From contig NZ_FOXV01000016.1 of assembly GCF_900115815.1 (NCBI RefSeq), forward strand, positions 1 to 64,000: 64,000 nucleotides of DNA. Reading direction: 5' to 3'. A model generated the notes under the pieces. It was not told where the DNA came from, made no database searches, and saw nothing but the letters and a program-made list of their open reading frames with translations. The stretch is from Roseivivax halotolerans (GTDB taxonomy: Bacteria; Pseudomonadota; Alphaproteobacteria; Rhodobacterales; Rhodobacteraceae). Below, piece after piece: positions 17,245 to 25,602 of this stretch. Positions within the stretch are counted from its first letter, which is position 1. The number at the start of each line of letters is the position of its first letter. The translations under genes were made by a program, and so were the position numbers.

Positions 17245-17697
17245 ATGGCTGAAATTCTCACGAAATCCCGGGCGCGAAACATCTTCTACGGGGGCTCGAT
17301 CTTCTTCGTCGTGGTCTTCGTCGGGATGACCGTCCACTCGCACCGCTACGTGGTGCAAACCTCGACCGCAGGAATGCCCCTCAGCGAAGAGGTGCGACAC
17401 GGCAAGCATGTGTGGGAGGAACATTCCTGCATCAACTGCCACAGCCTGCACGGCGAAGGTGCTTATTTCGCCCCGGAACTTGGCAACGTCACGACCCGCT
17501 GGGGGGTGCAGGACAGTCCCGACGACGCGTTCTGGATGCTCAAGGGCTGGATCGAAAGCCAGCCGAGCGGACTCGAAGGACGTCGCCAGATGCCCCGCTA
17601 CGAACTGACCGATGAAGACATTCGTGCCCTGTCGGAATTCCTTCGCTGGGCAGATCAGACAGACACCCAGGGCTGGCCGCCCAACGACGCTGGATAA
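17245..17697 (+). CDS. norC: Nitric oxide reductase cytochrome c subunit
   Basis: A 150-residue membrane-anchored cytochrome c. One N-terminal helix (about 12-35) is followed by the haem-binding CINCH (about residues 65-69) and a distal methionine candidate in RRQMPRYELTDEDI. It feeds electrons to NorB for 2 NO to N2O. AGGAGG lies 9 bases before the ATG at 17245. First gene of norCBQD; norB starts 13 bases after its stop. Confidence 0.96.
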   Translation: MAEILTKSRARNIFYGGSIFFVVVFVGMTVHSHRYVVQTSTAGMPLSEEVRHGKHVWEEHSCINCHSLHGEGAYFAPELGNVTTRWGVQDSPDDAFWMLKGWIESQPSGLEGRRQMPRYELTDEDIRALSEFLRWADQTDTQGWPPNDAG

Positions 17698-17710
17698 GGA
17701 GGCGAAGCAG

Positions 17711-19060
17711 ATGAAATACCAATCTCAGAAAGTGGCGTACTGGTATATCCTGGCCGCGCTGGCCCTTTTCGGCATCCAGGTGGCCGGGGGGCTGCTTGCG
17801 GGCTGGGTCTATGTCTCGCCCAATTTCCTGTCCGAATTGCTGCCCTTCAACGTGATCCGGATGATCCATACGAACGCGCTGATCGTCTGGCTGCTGCTGG
17901 GCTTTTTCGCGGCAGCCTACTTCCTCGTGCCCGAAGAAGCCGAGCGCGAGATCTGGTCTCCGAAACTGGCCTATCTTCAGCTTGTCATCCTGCTCGTGGG
18001 CACGCTCGGCGCGGTTGGATCCTACCTCGTCGGCATCCATGGCGGCCGCGAGTTTCTCGAACAGCCCCTCTGGGTCAAGTTCGGCATTCTCGTTGCTGCG
18101 CTCATCTTCCTGCTCAACGTCTCGATGACCGTTCTGTCGGGAAAGAGAACGGCGATCACCAACGTGTTGCTCATGGGCCTGTGGCTTCTGTCCTTGCTCT
18201 GGGTCTTCGCCTTCATCAACCCCGACAATCTCAGCCTCGACAAGATGTACTGGTGGTTCGTCGTGCACCTCTGGGTCGAAGCGACCTGGGAACTGGTGAT
18301 GGCCGCGATCCTGGCCTTCCTACTCTTGAAGCTGACCGGCGTCGACCGCGAAGTCGTCGAGAAATGGCTCTACGTCATCGTCGCCACCGCGCTCTTCTCG
18401 GGCATTCTCGGCACCGGGCACCACTTCTACTGGATCGGTCTGCCGGGATACTGGCAGTGGGTCGGCTCGATATTCTCGACCTTCGAGGTGATACCGTTCT
18501 TCCTGATGATGTCCTTCGCCTTCGTCATGGTGTGGAAAGGCCGCAAGACCCACCCAAACAAGGCCGCCCTGCTCTGGTCGCTGGGGTCCTCCACGGTTGC
18601 GTTCTTCGGCGCTGGCGTCTGGGGCTTTTTGCACACGCTGCACGGGGTGAACTTCTACAGCCATGGCACACAGATCACCGCGGCCCACGGGCACCTTGCC
18701 TTCTACGGCGCATACGTGGCCCTGAACCTTGCGGTCTTCAGCTACGCCATGCCGATGCTGCGCCAACGCGAGCCCTATAACCAGGTGCTTAACATGGCGA
18801 GCTTCTGGCTGATGACCGGGGGCATGGCCTTCATGACCTTCGTGCTGACCTTCGCCGGCACCATCCAGACGCATATGCAGCGCGTGGTGGGCGACTATTA
18901 CATGGACGTGCAGGACAGCCTCTCGGTCTTCTACCTGATGCGCTTCGGCGCCGGGGCCGCCGTGGTGATCGGGGCACTCCTATTCATCTACTCGATGCTG
19001 GTCGTGCGCCGCAAAGAGGTCATCACCCCCGGCCCTGCAAACCCTGTTCCGGGAGAGTGA
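17711..19060 (+). CDS. norB: Nitric oxide reductase catalytic subunit
   Basis: A 449-residue, 12-helix haem-copper-type protein of the inner membrane that reduces NO to N2O. Conserved histidine-bearing blocks include NVIRMIHTNALIVWL (low-spin haem), VHLWVEATWELV, GTGHHFYWIG (the HH of the haem/FeB site) and THGHLAFYG-type AAHGHLAFYG. The ATG at 17711 is preceded by GGAGG; an earlier in-frame start lies inside norC. Short, quinol-independent form, so it pairs with NorC. Confidence 0.96.
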   Translation: MKYQSQKVAYWYILAALALFGIQVAGGLLAGWVYVSPNFLSELLPFNVIRMIHTNALIVWLLLGFFAAAYFLVPEEAEREIWSPKLAYLQLVILLVGTLGAVGSYLVGIHGGREFLEQPLWVKFGILVAALIFLLNVSMTVLSGKRTAITNVLLMGLWLLSLLWVFAFINPDNLSLDKMYWWFVVHLWVEATWELVMAAILAFLLLKLTGVDREVVEKWLYVIVATALFSGILGTGHHFYWIGLPGYWQWVGSIFSTFEVIPFFLMMSFAFVMVWKGRKTHPNKAALLWSLGSSTVAFFGAGVWGFLHTLHGVNFYSHGTQITAAHGHLAFYGAYVALNLAVFSYAMPMLRQREPYNQVLNMASFWLMTGGMAFMTFVLTFAGTIQTHMQRVVGDYYMDVQDSLSVFYLMRFGAGAAVVIGALLFIYSMLVVRRKEVITPGPANPVPGE

Positions 19061-19063
19061 GCC

Positions 19064-19858
19064 ATGAACATGGAAAGCAAGTCCACACTGCCGTTCTATC
19101 AGCCCACTGGCCGCGAATGCGACCTCTTTGAGACGGCCCATGACAACGGTTTGCCCCTTCTTCTGAAGGGGCCGACCGGCTGCGGCAAAACCCGTTTCGT
19201 CGAACATATGGCGGCCCGGCTGGGCAAGCCGCTTTATACCGTGGCCTGCCATGACGACCTGTCGGCCGCGGACCTGATCGGGCGCTACCTGCTCAAGGGC
19301 GGCGAGACGGTCTGGGTTGACGGCCCCCTGACCCGCGCCGTGCGCGAGGGCGGGATCTGCTATCTCGACGAGGTGGTCGAGGCGCGCAAGGACGTCACCG
19401 TGGTCCTGCACCCTCTGACGGACACGCGCCGCACCCTGATGATCGACCGCACCGGCGAAGAACTTGTGGCGCCTGCGGGCTTCATGCTCGTGGCTTCCTA
19501 CAATCCGGGCTACCAGAACGTGCTCAAGCGGCTGAAACCCTCTACCCGGCAACGGTTCCTCTCGATCTCCTTCGACTTTCCGGATGCGGAAACCGAGATC
19601 GCCGTGGTCGCCGCCGAAAGCCGGCTGGAGCCGGGACGCGTCGCGCCGCTGGTGCGGCTCGCGGGGCATATCCGGCGACTGTCGGGCATGGACCTGGAGG
19701 AAGGCGTCTCGACCCGCCTGCTGATCTATGCCGCGACCCTGATGGCGGGGGGCATGGGCGTCATTCAGGCGCTCGAGGCCGCCGTCATCGAACCTCTCAG
19801 CGACGAGCCGGACGTGCAGCAGGCGCTGCGCGACCTCGTCGAGACGATCTACGGGTAA
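19064..19858 (+). CDS. norQ: NorQ, MoxR-type AAA+ ATPase for NO reductase maturation
   Basis: A 264-residue AAA+ protein of the MoxR/CbbQ group. Walker A GPTGCGKT is at 36-43, Walker B is ICYLDEVVEA near 105-112, and VASYNPGY supplies the sensor 1 asparagine. NorQ works with the VWA protein NorD to insert or activate the non-haem iron of NorB. It starts 3 bases after norB and is followed 5 bases later by norD. Confidence 0.94.
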   Translation: MNMESKSTLPFYQPTGRECDLFETAHDNGLPLLLKGPTGCGKTRFVEHMAARLGKPLYTVACHDDLSAADLIGRYLLKGGETVWVDGPLTRAVREGGICYLDEVVEARKDVTVVLHPLTDTRRTLMIDRTGEELVAPAGFMLVASYNPGYQNVLKRLKPSTRQRFLSISFDFPDAETEIAVVAAESRLEPGRVAPLVRLAGHIRRLSGMDLEEGVSTRLLIYAATLMAGGMGVIQALEAAVIEPLSDEPDVQQALRDLVETIYG

Positions 19859-19863
19859 GCGCG

Positions 19864-21747
19864 ATGCACTTTCTCGATCTCATGGAACCCGAAGAGACCG
19901 TCGGCAACCTCTGGCACGACATGGCCAGCCGGATCGGGGCCGAGGTCAGCTACCCGCAGGCCAGCGTTACGCTCGCCCCGCTCCGACCCAGCCTTGCCAT
20001 GCTCTTCCGCTCGCTGGGCGGGGCGCCGGGGGTGGAACTCTCCGAAGCTGCCGCGACGCTGGTGCGCCACCGCCGGCCCCTGCGGCGCAGGCTCGGGGCC
20101 GAGCGGGACCACGAATGGGTCGCGCGTTTCGACGGGGAACGCCTGGCCCTGCCGCCCGTCATCGCCGCCTTTCCGGAACCCGCGCTGAATCGTGCTGCCT
20201 ATTTCTGGCTGACGGCGCTGGCGGCCTGCTCCGACATCGCCGCGTTCGACTTCGCCGTGGACGGACCCGCGCTCGACTGCGCCCAGATCCGCGCCAACAT
20301 GGCGGCAGCGGACGCAGCCTATGCCGCCTGTCCCGGGCTGCGACAACGCTATGCAAAGATGGCTCTACACTGCGCCGAGACACGTCCAAAGGTCATCCGG
20401 CCTGCCGAGGAGGCGTCCATGGAAGCCGCCATTCTCGACCAGCTTTGCGGGGCGAAACCCACGCTTGCGCCTGCCCAAGCCCCACGCGGCTACATTCCCG
20501 CAGCACCGGTGCCAATTTGGCTGCGCTTTGCCGACCCCGGTTGCGGCGCACCGGCGGGCCAGGAGCAGGCTGATCCTGCCGCGCCTCCGCCCAATACCGC
20601 ACAGACCAGCCGCAAGTCGGGTGAACGCAAGGATCAGGATCAGCAGAACCGCAAGGACAGCTTCATCATCCACCGGTTCGAGTCGATCCTGTCCTGGGTC
20701 GAGTCGATGAACATCAACCGCAGCGTCGATGATGACGACGACGAGAACGCCCAGAAGGCCGCCGACGACCAGGACCGGATCACCCTGTCGAAACAGGATC
20801 GCAAGGCCGCGACCCGCCTGCGCCTGCATCTCGACCTGTCGCCCGCCGACGCCGATCACGAGGCGCTGTCCGGGAAATATACCTATCCCGAGTGGAACCA
20901 CCGCAGCCGAAGCTACATGACCGGCCATTGCCGCGTGCTGGACGCGCCCGCGCGCCCCGGCGGTACGGCATTCGTGCCTGACGCCCGCCGCCTGCGCGAG
21001 GTCCGCCGCCAGTTCGAGGCGCTACGCCCGCGCCGGATCCTGCAACCGCGGCAGATCGACGGCTCCGAGCTTGACCTCGACGCCCTGCTGACGGCCCGCG
21101 CGGACGTGGCCGCCACCGGGCGCGGCTCGGATCGCATCTGGCAATCGGCCCGCCAGACCGAGCGCGACCTGTCGGTGGCGTTCCTGATCGACACATCCCG
21201 CTCTACCGAGGCAGCCATCGGCGACACTTCGGTCATAGAGGTGGCGCGGGAGGCAATGGCGGCGCTGGCCGGGGGCATCGATGCGGCAGGCGACCGTCTT
21301 GGCATCTGGGGTTTCTCCTCGCTGCGAAGGGACCGTGTGTTCCTGACGCGCTGCAAGGATTTCGACGCCCCCATGTCGCCCGAGATCACCGCCAATATCG
21401 GAGCGCTAAGCCCCGGCCACTATACGCGCCTCGGCGCCGCGATCCGCCATGTCAGCGCAGGTTTGTCGGAGCAGCCGAGTGCCCGAAAACTCCTGCTCGT
21501 ACTGACCGACGGCAAACCCAACGACCTTGACCATTACGAGGGCCAGCACGGTATCGAGGACAGCCACATGGCCGTGCGCGAAGCTCGAAGTGCAGGACAA
21601 AGCTTGCACGGCATCATCATCGACGAGGACGGGCAGGGTTGGTTCGCACGCATCTTCGGACGCGGCGGCTTCACCCTTCTGCCCGATCCCGAACGCCTGA
21701 CCCGGGCCTTGCCCGACATCTACCGGACCCTGACACAGGAGACCTGA
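19864..21747 (+). CDS. norD: NorD, VWA-domain NO reductase activation protein
   Basis: A 627-residue cytoplasmic protein. The N-terminal 300 residues are helical, followed by a low-complexity linker rich in Q, K, D and E (about 235-300). A von Willebrand A domain occupies the C-terminal 190 residues, with the MIDAS motif DTSRS near 440 and DGKPND near 548. It is the partner of NorQ; together they form a chelatase-like maturation machine for NorCB. The ATG at 19864 lies just after the norQ stop. Confidence 0.93.
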   Translation: MHFLDLMEPEETVGNLWHDMASRIGAEVSYPQASVTLAPLRPSLAMLFRSLGGAPGVELSEAAATLVRHRRPLRRRLGAERDHEWVARFDGERLALPPVIAAFPEPALNRAAYFWLTALAACSDIAAFDFAVDGPALDCAQIRANMAAADAAYAACPGLRQRYAKMALHCAETRPKVIRPAEEASMEAAILDQLCGAKPTLAPAQAPRGYIPAAPVPIWLRFADPGCGAPAGQEQADPAAPPPNTAQTSRKSGERKDQDQQNRKDSFIIHRFESILSWVESMNINRSVDDDDDENAQKAADDQDRITLSKQDRKAATRLRLHLDLSPADADHEALSGKYTYPEWNHRSRSYMTGHCRVLDAPARPGGTAFVPDARRLREVRRQFEALRPRRILQPRQIDGSELDLDALLTARADVAATGRGSDRIWQSARQTERDLSVAFLIDTSRSTEAAIGDTSVIEVAREAMAALAGGIDAAGDRLGIWGFSSLRRDRVFLTRCKDFDAPMSPEITANIGALSPGHYTRLGAAIRHVSAGLSEQPSARKLLLVLTDGKPNDLDHYEGQHGIEDSHMAVREARSAGQSLHGIIIDEDGQGWFARIFGRGGFTLLPDPERLTRALPDIYRTLTQET

Positions 21748-21748
21748 C

Positions 21749-21925
21749 ATGCGCAGACTTATCCTTCCCTTCGCCGCGCTCTTCGCCTCGCCCGCCCTTG
21801 CCGAGAGCTTCGACCGGCCCATCCCGCAAGCCCAGTCAGCCACCGCGGAATTCTGGTACGCGATGGCTTGCATTGCGCTCGTCGTGTCCATGATCGCCGT
21901 GCAAAAACTGGTGTCGCGAAGATGA
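21749..21925 (+). CDS. Small exported/membrane protein of the nor operon
   Basis: A 58-residue protein not covered by longer gene calls. It has a signal-like N-terminus (MRRLILPFAALFASPALA), a short polar stretch and one C-terminal helix (about 36-52), ending in KLVSRR. It starts 1 base after the norD stop and its TGA overlaps the next ATG, so translation is almost certainly coupled within the nor operon. I do not recognise a family. By position it may be one of the small nor accessory proteins of Rhodobacter-type operons, but the name is not assigned. Confidence 0.75.
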   Translation: MRRLILPFAALFASPALAESFDRPIPQAQSATAEFWYAMACIALVVSMIAVQKLVSRR

Positions 21926-22161
21926 CCCGGCAGGGGTGGTCCACCCGGCGCATCGCGCTGGCGCTCTATCCGTTCGGGGCCGGGGCAGCAGCGGTGAACG
22001 TCTTTTTCGCCTCGCTGATCTTCAGCTGGGTCGGCGGGCCGGTCGCATCCACGGCCGCGTCGCTGGCCCTGGGCTGCGTGATCGGCGCACCGGCAACGTG
22101 GTATTTCGCCCGCCATATCCGCCACCTCATGAACTTGGCCGACAGACAGGAGCCGATATGA
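21922..22161 (+). CDS. Small two-helix membrane protein of the nor operon
   Basis: A 79-residue protein with two hydrophobic segments (about 12-35 and 42-62) joined by VGGPVAS, and a basic end. Start and stop both overlap neighbours by ATGA, showing tight coupling. No family is recognised. Size and topology are reminiscent of the small subunit-like NorF proteins in other denitrifiers, but no diagnostic motif is visible. Position between norD and the DUF6522 gene supports a role in NO-reductase assembly or stability. Confidence 0.72.
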   Translation: MTRQGWSTRRIALALYPFGAGAAAVNVFFASLIFSWVGGPVASTAASLALGCVIGAPATWYFARHIRHLMNLADRQEPI

Positions 22162-22412
22162 AGATCGACATGCAAACGGGCCAGCCCACCATCGACGCCG
22201 CCGATCTCGCAGGGCTTCTGGAACTGACACCCGCCCAGGTCCGCGACCGAATGCGTGACGGCCGTATCAAGACCCGGCTGGAGACGGGCGAGGGCGACGA
22301 CGCCGGTAAGATCCGGCTCACCTTCTTTCACGATGACATGCGCGTGCGCCTGACCTGCTCCGAGGACGGCACAGTGCTCAAGACCACGCGCACCAGAACA
22401 GGATCACGATGA
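22158..22412 (+). CDS. DUF6522-like small protein
   Basis: An 84-residue soluble protein, probably cytoplasmic. It opens with a helix-rich part (IDAADLAGLLELTPAQVRDR) and ends with strands (GKIRLTFFHDDMRVRLT). The pattern LTP/LDPxxV...MRxGRI...RLTFFH matches the DUF6522 family as I recall it, which often accompanies alphaproteobacterial nor genes. Function is unknown. Its ATG overlaps the preceding stop and its TGA overlaps the nnrS start. Confidence 0.72.
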   Translation: MKIDMQTGQPTIDAADLAGLLELTPAQVRDRMRDGRIKTRLETGEGDDAGKIRLTFFHDDMRVRLTCSEDGTVLKTTRTRTGSR

Positions 22413-23599
22413 TGGCCGATACATCAGCGGAACACATGCCGGTTTGGCATGGACCGGCGCTCTTCAGCTTCGGCTTCAGGCCCTTCTTCCTTTTCGGCGC
22501 GCTCTGGGTCGCTCTCGCGATGGCTTTGTGGTTGCCTGCCTTGCCCGGCGCGCTTGCTCTGCCGACGCGATTCGACCCGGTGTCCTGGCACGCGCATGAA
22601 TTCCTCTTCGGATATCTCGGCGCGGTTCTGGCAGGGTTTCTGCTGACAGCGGTGCCCAACTGGACCGGTCGCTTGCCGATAGCAGGATGGCGCTTGGCGG
22701 CGCTCTTCGCTCTGTGGGTCGCGGGCCGTGTCGCGGTGCTGGTTTCGAGCCATCTTCCCGAAGCGGTCGCCCCTGCCCTCGATCTGGCCTTTCCGCTCTT
22801 TCTCGGCGGCCTGATCCTGCGCGAGATCGTGGCGGGCCGGAACTGGCGCAATCTGATTGTCCTCGGCCTCCTTGCCGTCTTCGTGCTGGCCAATGGCATT
22901 TTCCATATCGAGGCCCTTACGGGGACTTACGCCGCGCAAGGGCTTGGGCTGCGTCTCGGCCTCGCGACCGGCATCATGATGATCGCGGTGATCGGCGGAC
23001 GGATCATCCCGTCCTTCACCCGAAACTGGCTGGCGAAGGAAAACGATCCTGTGCGTCCCGTGCCGCCGATGCAGCGTTTCGACAGGGCCATTCTGTTGGC
23101 GAGCATCGCCCTCCTGATGCTCTGGGTCGCGGGGCCTCGCGACATGCAATCCGCAGCGGCGCTGATTGCATTCGGCGGCCTTCATCTTGCCCGACAGGCT
23201 CGCTGGACACCCCTACACACGTGGCGCGAGCCCCTCCTCTGGGTTTTGCACGCAGCCTACCTGTTCATTCCATTGGGTGCTCTTGCGATCGGGCTTGAGC
23301 AAATCTTCGGCACTCGCGGCACCGCCGGGGCGCAGCACCTCTGGATGGCCGGGGCCATCGGCGCGATGACGCTCGCCGTGATGACCCGCGCCACCCTTGG
23401 CCATACGGGTCAGTCACTCACCGCGAACCGGGCGACCGTAGCGATCTACTTCTGTATCTTCTGCTCGGTCCTGAGCCGCTACCTCGGCAGTGTTCATTCG
23501 GGCCTGACGCATCTTTCAGGGGCGCTCTGGCTGGCCGCATTCGCAGGCTTCGCACTTGTCTACGGCCCTGCTCTTCTGCGTCCAAGACCGGAGAAATAA
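22409..23599 (+). CDS. nnrS: NnrS family haem/copper membrane protein
   Basis: A 396-residue protein with about 12 membrane helices. Typical NnrS blocks are present: FSFGFRPFFLFG near 16-27, DPVSWHAHEFLFGYLGAVLAGF near 52-72, GGRIIPSFTRNW near 195-206 and MTRATLGHTGQSL near 325. NnrS protects against NO and nitrosative stress and is part of NO regulons. The ATG at 22409 overlaps the preceding stop; a second ATG follows at once at 22412. nnrU starts 2 bases after its end. Confidence 0.92.
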   Translation: MMADTSAEHMPVWHGPALFSFGFRPFFLFGALWVALAMALWLPALPGALALPTRFDPVSWHAHEFLFGYLGAVLAGFLLTAVPNWTGRLPIAGWRLAALFALWVAGRVAVLVSSHLPEAVAPALDLAFPLFLGGLILREIVAGRNWRNLIVLGLLAVFVLANGIFHIEALTGTYAAQGLGLRLGLATGIMMIAVIGGRIIPSFTRNWLAKENDPVRPVPPMQRFDRAILLASIALLMLWVAGPRDMQSAAALIAFGGLHLARQARWTPLHTWREPLLWVLHAAYLFIPLGALAIGLEQIFGTRGTAGAQHLWMAGAIGAMTLAVMTRATLGHTGQSLTANRATVAIYFCIFCSVLSRYLGSVHSGLTHLSGALWLAAFAGFALVYGPALLRPRPEK

Positions 23600-23601
23600 G
23601 G

Positions 23602-24270
23602 ATGGGATGGGCAGGCTTCGCCGCCGTATTCGCGGTCTTTTTCCTGACGCACTCGATCCCCGTGCGACCGCCGGTCAAGGCGCGCCTTGTCGACAGGATC
23701 GGTGAACGCGGCTTCGGCGCTGGTTATTCGGTCCTTTCGGTCGGGATGCTCGCGATCCTGGTCTGGGCTGCGGGAGAGGCTCCTCATGTGCAGCTCTGGC
23801 CGCAGTTGAGCTGGCACCGCCACGCGGCGCATCTGGGGATGCTGGCGGTATGCGTGATACTCGCGCTGAGCATCGCACGGCCAAACCCGTTTTCCTTTGG
23901 CGGGGCGCGAAACGACAGGTTCGATCCCGCGCGCTCCGGCATCGTGGGCTGGACACGGCACCCCGTTCTTCTGGCGCTTGCGATCTGGGCGGGTGTCCAC
24001 CTGCTGCCCAACGGCGATCTTTCGTTTGTGATCCTGTTCGGCGTGCTGGGCAGTTTCGCGATTGTCGGCCGGGCCATGATCGACCGGCGCAAGCGAGCCG
24101 TGATGGGCGCGTCGAACTGGGAGACCCTCGATACGACACGCAAGGCCGGCGCACGTTTCCACGCGCCTCGGTCGTGGTTGTTACTGATCCTGCGGCTGAT
24201 GCTTGGTATCGCCGTGTTCGCCGCGCTCCTCCTGGCCCATCCTCATGTGATCGGCGTGCCGGCGGTGTGA
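23602..24270 (+). CDS. nnrU: NnrU family membrane protein
   Basis: A 222-residue protein with about six helices and the NnrU hallmarks: FFLTHSIPVRP near the start, FGAGYSVLSVGMLAILVWA near 40-60, and NPFSFGG...GIVGWTRHPVLLALAIWAGVH near 95-130. NnrU is needed for nitrite/NO reduction in Rhodobacter, with an unsettled role. It is the last gene of the norCBQD-nnrS-nnrU transcript, followed by a hairpin at 24384. Confidence 0.9.
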   Translation: MGWAGFAAVFAVFFLTHSIPVRPPVKARLVDRIGERGFGAGYSVLSVGMLAILVWAAGEAPHVQLWPQLSWHRHAAHLGMLAVCVILALSIARPNPFSFGGARNDRFDPARSGIVGWTRHPVLLALAIWAGVHLLPNGDLSFVILFGVLGSFAIVGRAMIDRRKRAVMGASNWETLDTTRKAGARFHAPRSWLLLILRLMLGIAVFAALLLAHPHVIGVPAV

Positions 24271-24383
24271 TGTCTCTGGAAGCGGACGGTCGCGCTGCCG
24301 GAGGGTGGGGATCAGTGCGTCTCATCGAACGGAAGGGTCGTCGCTCGCCGCGAGGCGCCTTCACGCAAATCGAGAGGTTGCCA

Positions 24384-24408
24384 GGTGCCCGCCAAAAAGG
24401 CGGGCACC
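24384..24408. terminator. Hairpin between convergent nnrU and dctP
   Basis: A perfect 10-base stem GGTGCCCGCC/GGCGGGCACC with an AAAAA loop lies 113 bases after nnrU and 26 bases after the dctP stop. A T-rich stretch (GTCTTTATTC) follows on the plus strand. It probably acts as a bidirectional terminator. Confidence 0.7.
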
Positions 24409-24434
24409 AAGTCTTTATTCAGGATCGGTGTCGA

Positions 24435-25523
24435 TCAGCCAGCGCATTCGCGCAGGGCCTCGGCATCCGGGCCATTGGGCGTACGGCCGAGGTTGTACGG
24501 CGCCGACGCGTCACGCCATTTGGCGTAGTCGTCCAGATACTCGATCATGCTGAGATAAACCTTCGCCGAGTTCGGGTTTTCGCACGCGGTCTCGACGATC
24601 ACCTCGTTGGCCATCTGCTGAACCTGCTCGAGCGTCTCGTCGTCGTAGCGGTTGATCTCGACCTCTTCCTCAAACTTGGCATAGGCCTCGGTCGCGCGCT
24701 TTTCCGTGAAGGCCAGCGACCACAGCAGCGTGGCTTCAGCCGCGATCTCCAGCTTGTTCTGCGTCTCTTCGGACAGCGCGTCCCAGGATTGCTGGTTGAT
24801 CATCACACCGAAGACCGAAGCCGACTGGTGCCAGCCGGGCGTCGCCCAGTAATCAGTGACCTGCTGGAAGCCGGCCGAGAAATCGACGTTAGGCGTCGAG
24901 AATTCCGCCCCGTCGATGACTCCGCGCTCAAGTGACTGGTAGATCTCGCCACCGGCCATCGAGACCTGGTTGCCGCCCAGACGTTCAAGCAGGCGCCCCT
25001 GCTCGAGACCGGACAGGCGCAGACGCTTGCCCTGAAGATCCTCGAGGGTGCGGATGGGCTCGTCCGTGGTGCGGAAGCCGGATTCGTTGTTGGTTACGCC
25101 ATAGGGCAGATAGACCATGCCAAACTGGCCGTAGATCTCGTCGTAAAGCTCCGCCCCGCCCCATTGCTGGATCCAGTTGACGTAGTCGACCGCGTTGAAC
25201 AGAGCCGGCGTCGTCGCGAGCGGCGAGAACGCGGAGTCGCGGCCCGCCCAATATCCCGGCCAGTCGCCACCGGCTTGCACGGTCCCGGACTCGACAGCGC
25301 CGAAGACTTCGCCCGCGGGGACCAGCGAGCCGCCCTCGAAGAACTCGATCTGGAGCTCGTCGCCGGTCAGTGCATTGGCGAGTTCGACGAAGTGGCGATC
25401 CGTCTCGATCAGTTCGAGCGAAGACGGCCAGGTCGTGGTCATCGTCCAGCTTTCCTGGGACAGGGCCGGCGCGGCCGTCACGGCCACGAGCGCCGTGCCC
25501 AATGCGAGTGCCTTAGTCGTCAT
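24435..25523 (-). CDS. dctP: TRAP transporter periplasmic receptor, DctP family
   Basis: A 362-residue binding protein with a signal peptide (1-22, cleaved near ALS). The DctP fold is recognisable from TTTWPSSLELIE, the domain-crossing VESGTVQAG, GKRLRLSGLEQGRLLERLGG and ERGVIDGAEFSTPNVD. The receptor block and the AEFSTP/GWHQ region resemble TakP-like receptors for 2-oxo acids, but substrate is uncertain. AGGAGGAG lies 8 bases before the ATG. It is the last gene of the dctQMP operon, whose divergent LacI regulator is disrupted. Confidence 0.9.
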   Translation of the reverse strand: MTTKALALGTALVAVTAAPALSQESWTMTTTWPSSLELIETDRHFVELANALTGDELQIEFFEGGSLVPAGEVFGAVESGTVQAGGDWPGYWAGRDSAFSPLATTPALFNAVDYVNWIQQWGGAELYDEIYGQFGMVYLPYGVTNNESGFRTTDEPIRTLEDLQGKRLRLSGLEQGRLLERLGGNQVSMAGGEIYQSLERGVIDGAEFSTPNVDFSAGFQQVTDYWATPGWHQSASVFGVMINQQSWDALSEETQNKLEIAAEATLLWSLAFTEKRATEAYAKFEEEVEINRYDDETLEQVQQMANEVIVETACENPNSAKVYLSMIEYLDDYAKWRDASAPYNLGRTPNGPDAEALRECAG

Positions 25524-25602
25524 CTTCAGTCTCCTCCTAGAAGAACGGTTTTTGGTTGGAACGAACGCCCCGACACCGCTGGCCGGGACATCAAGGGTTG
25601 CC

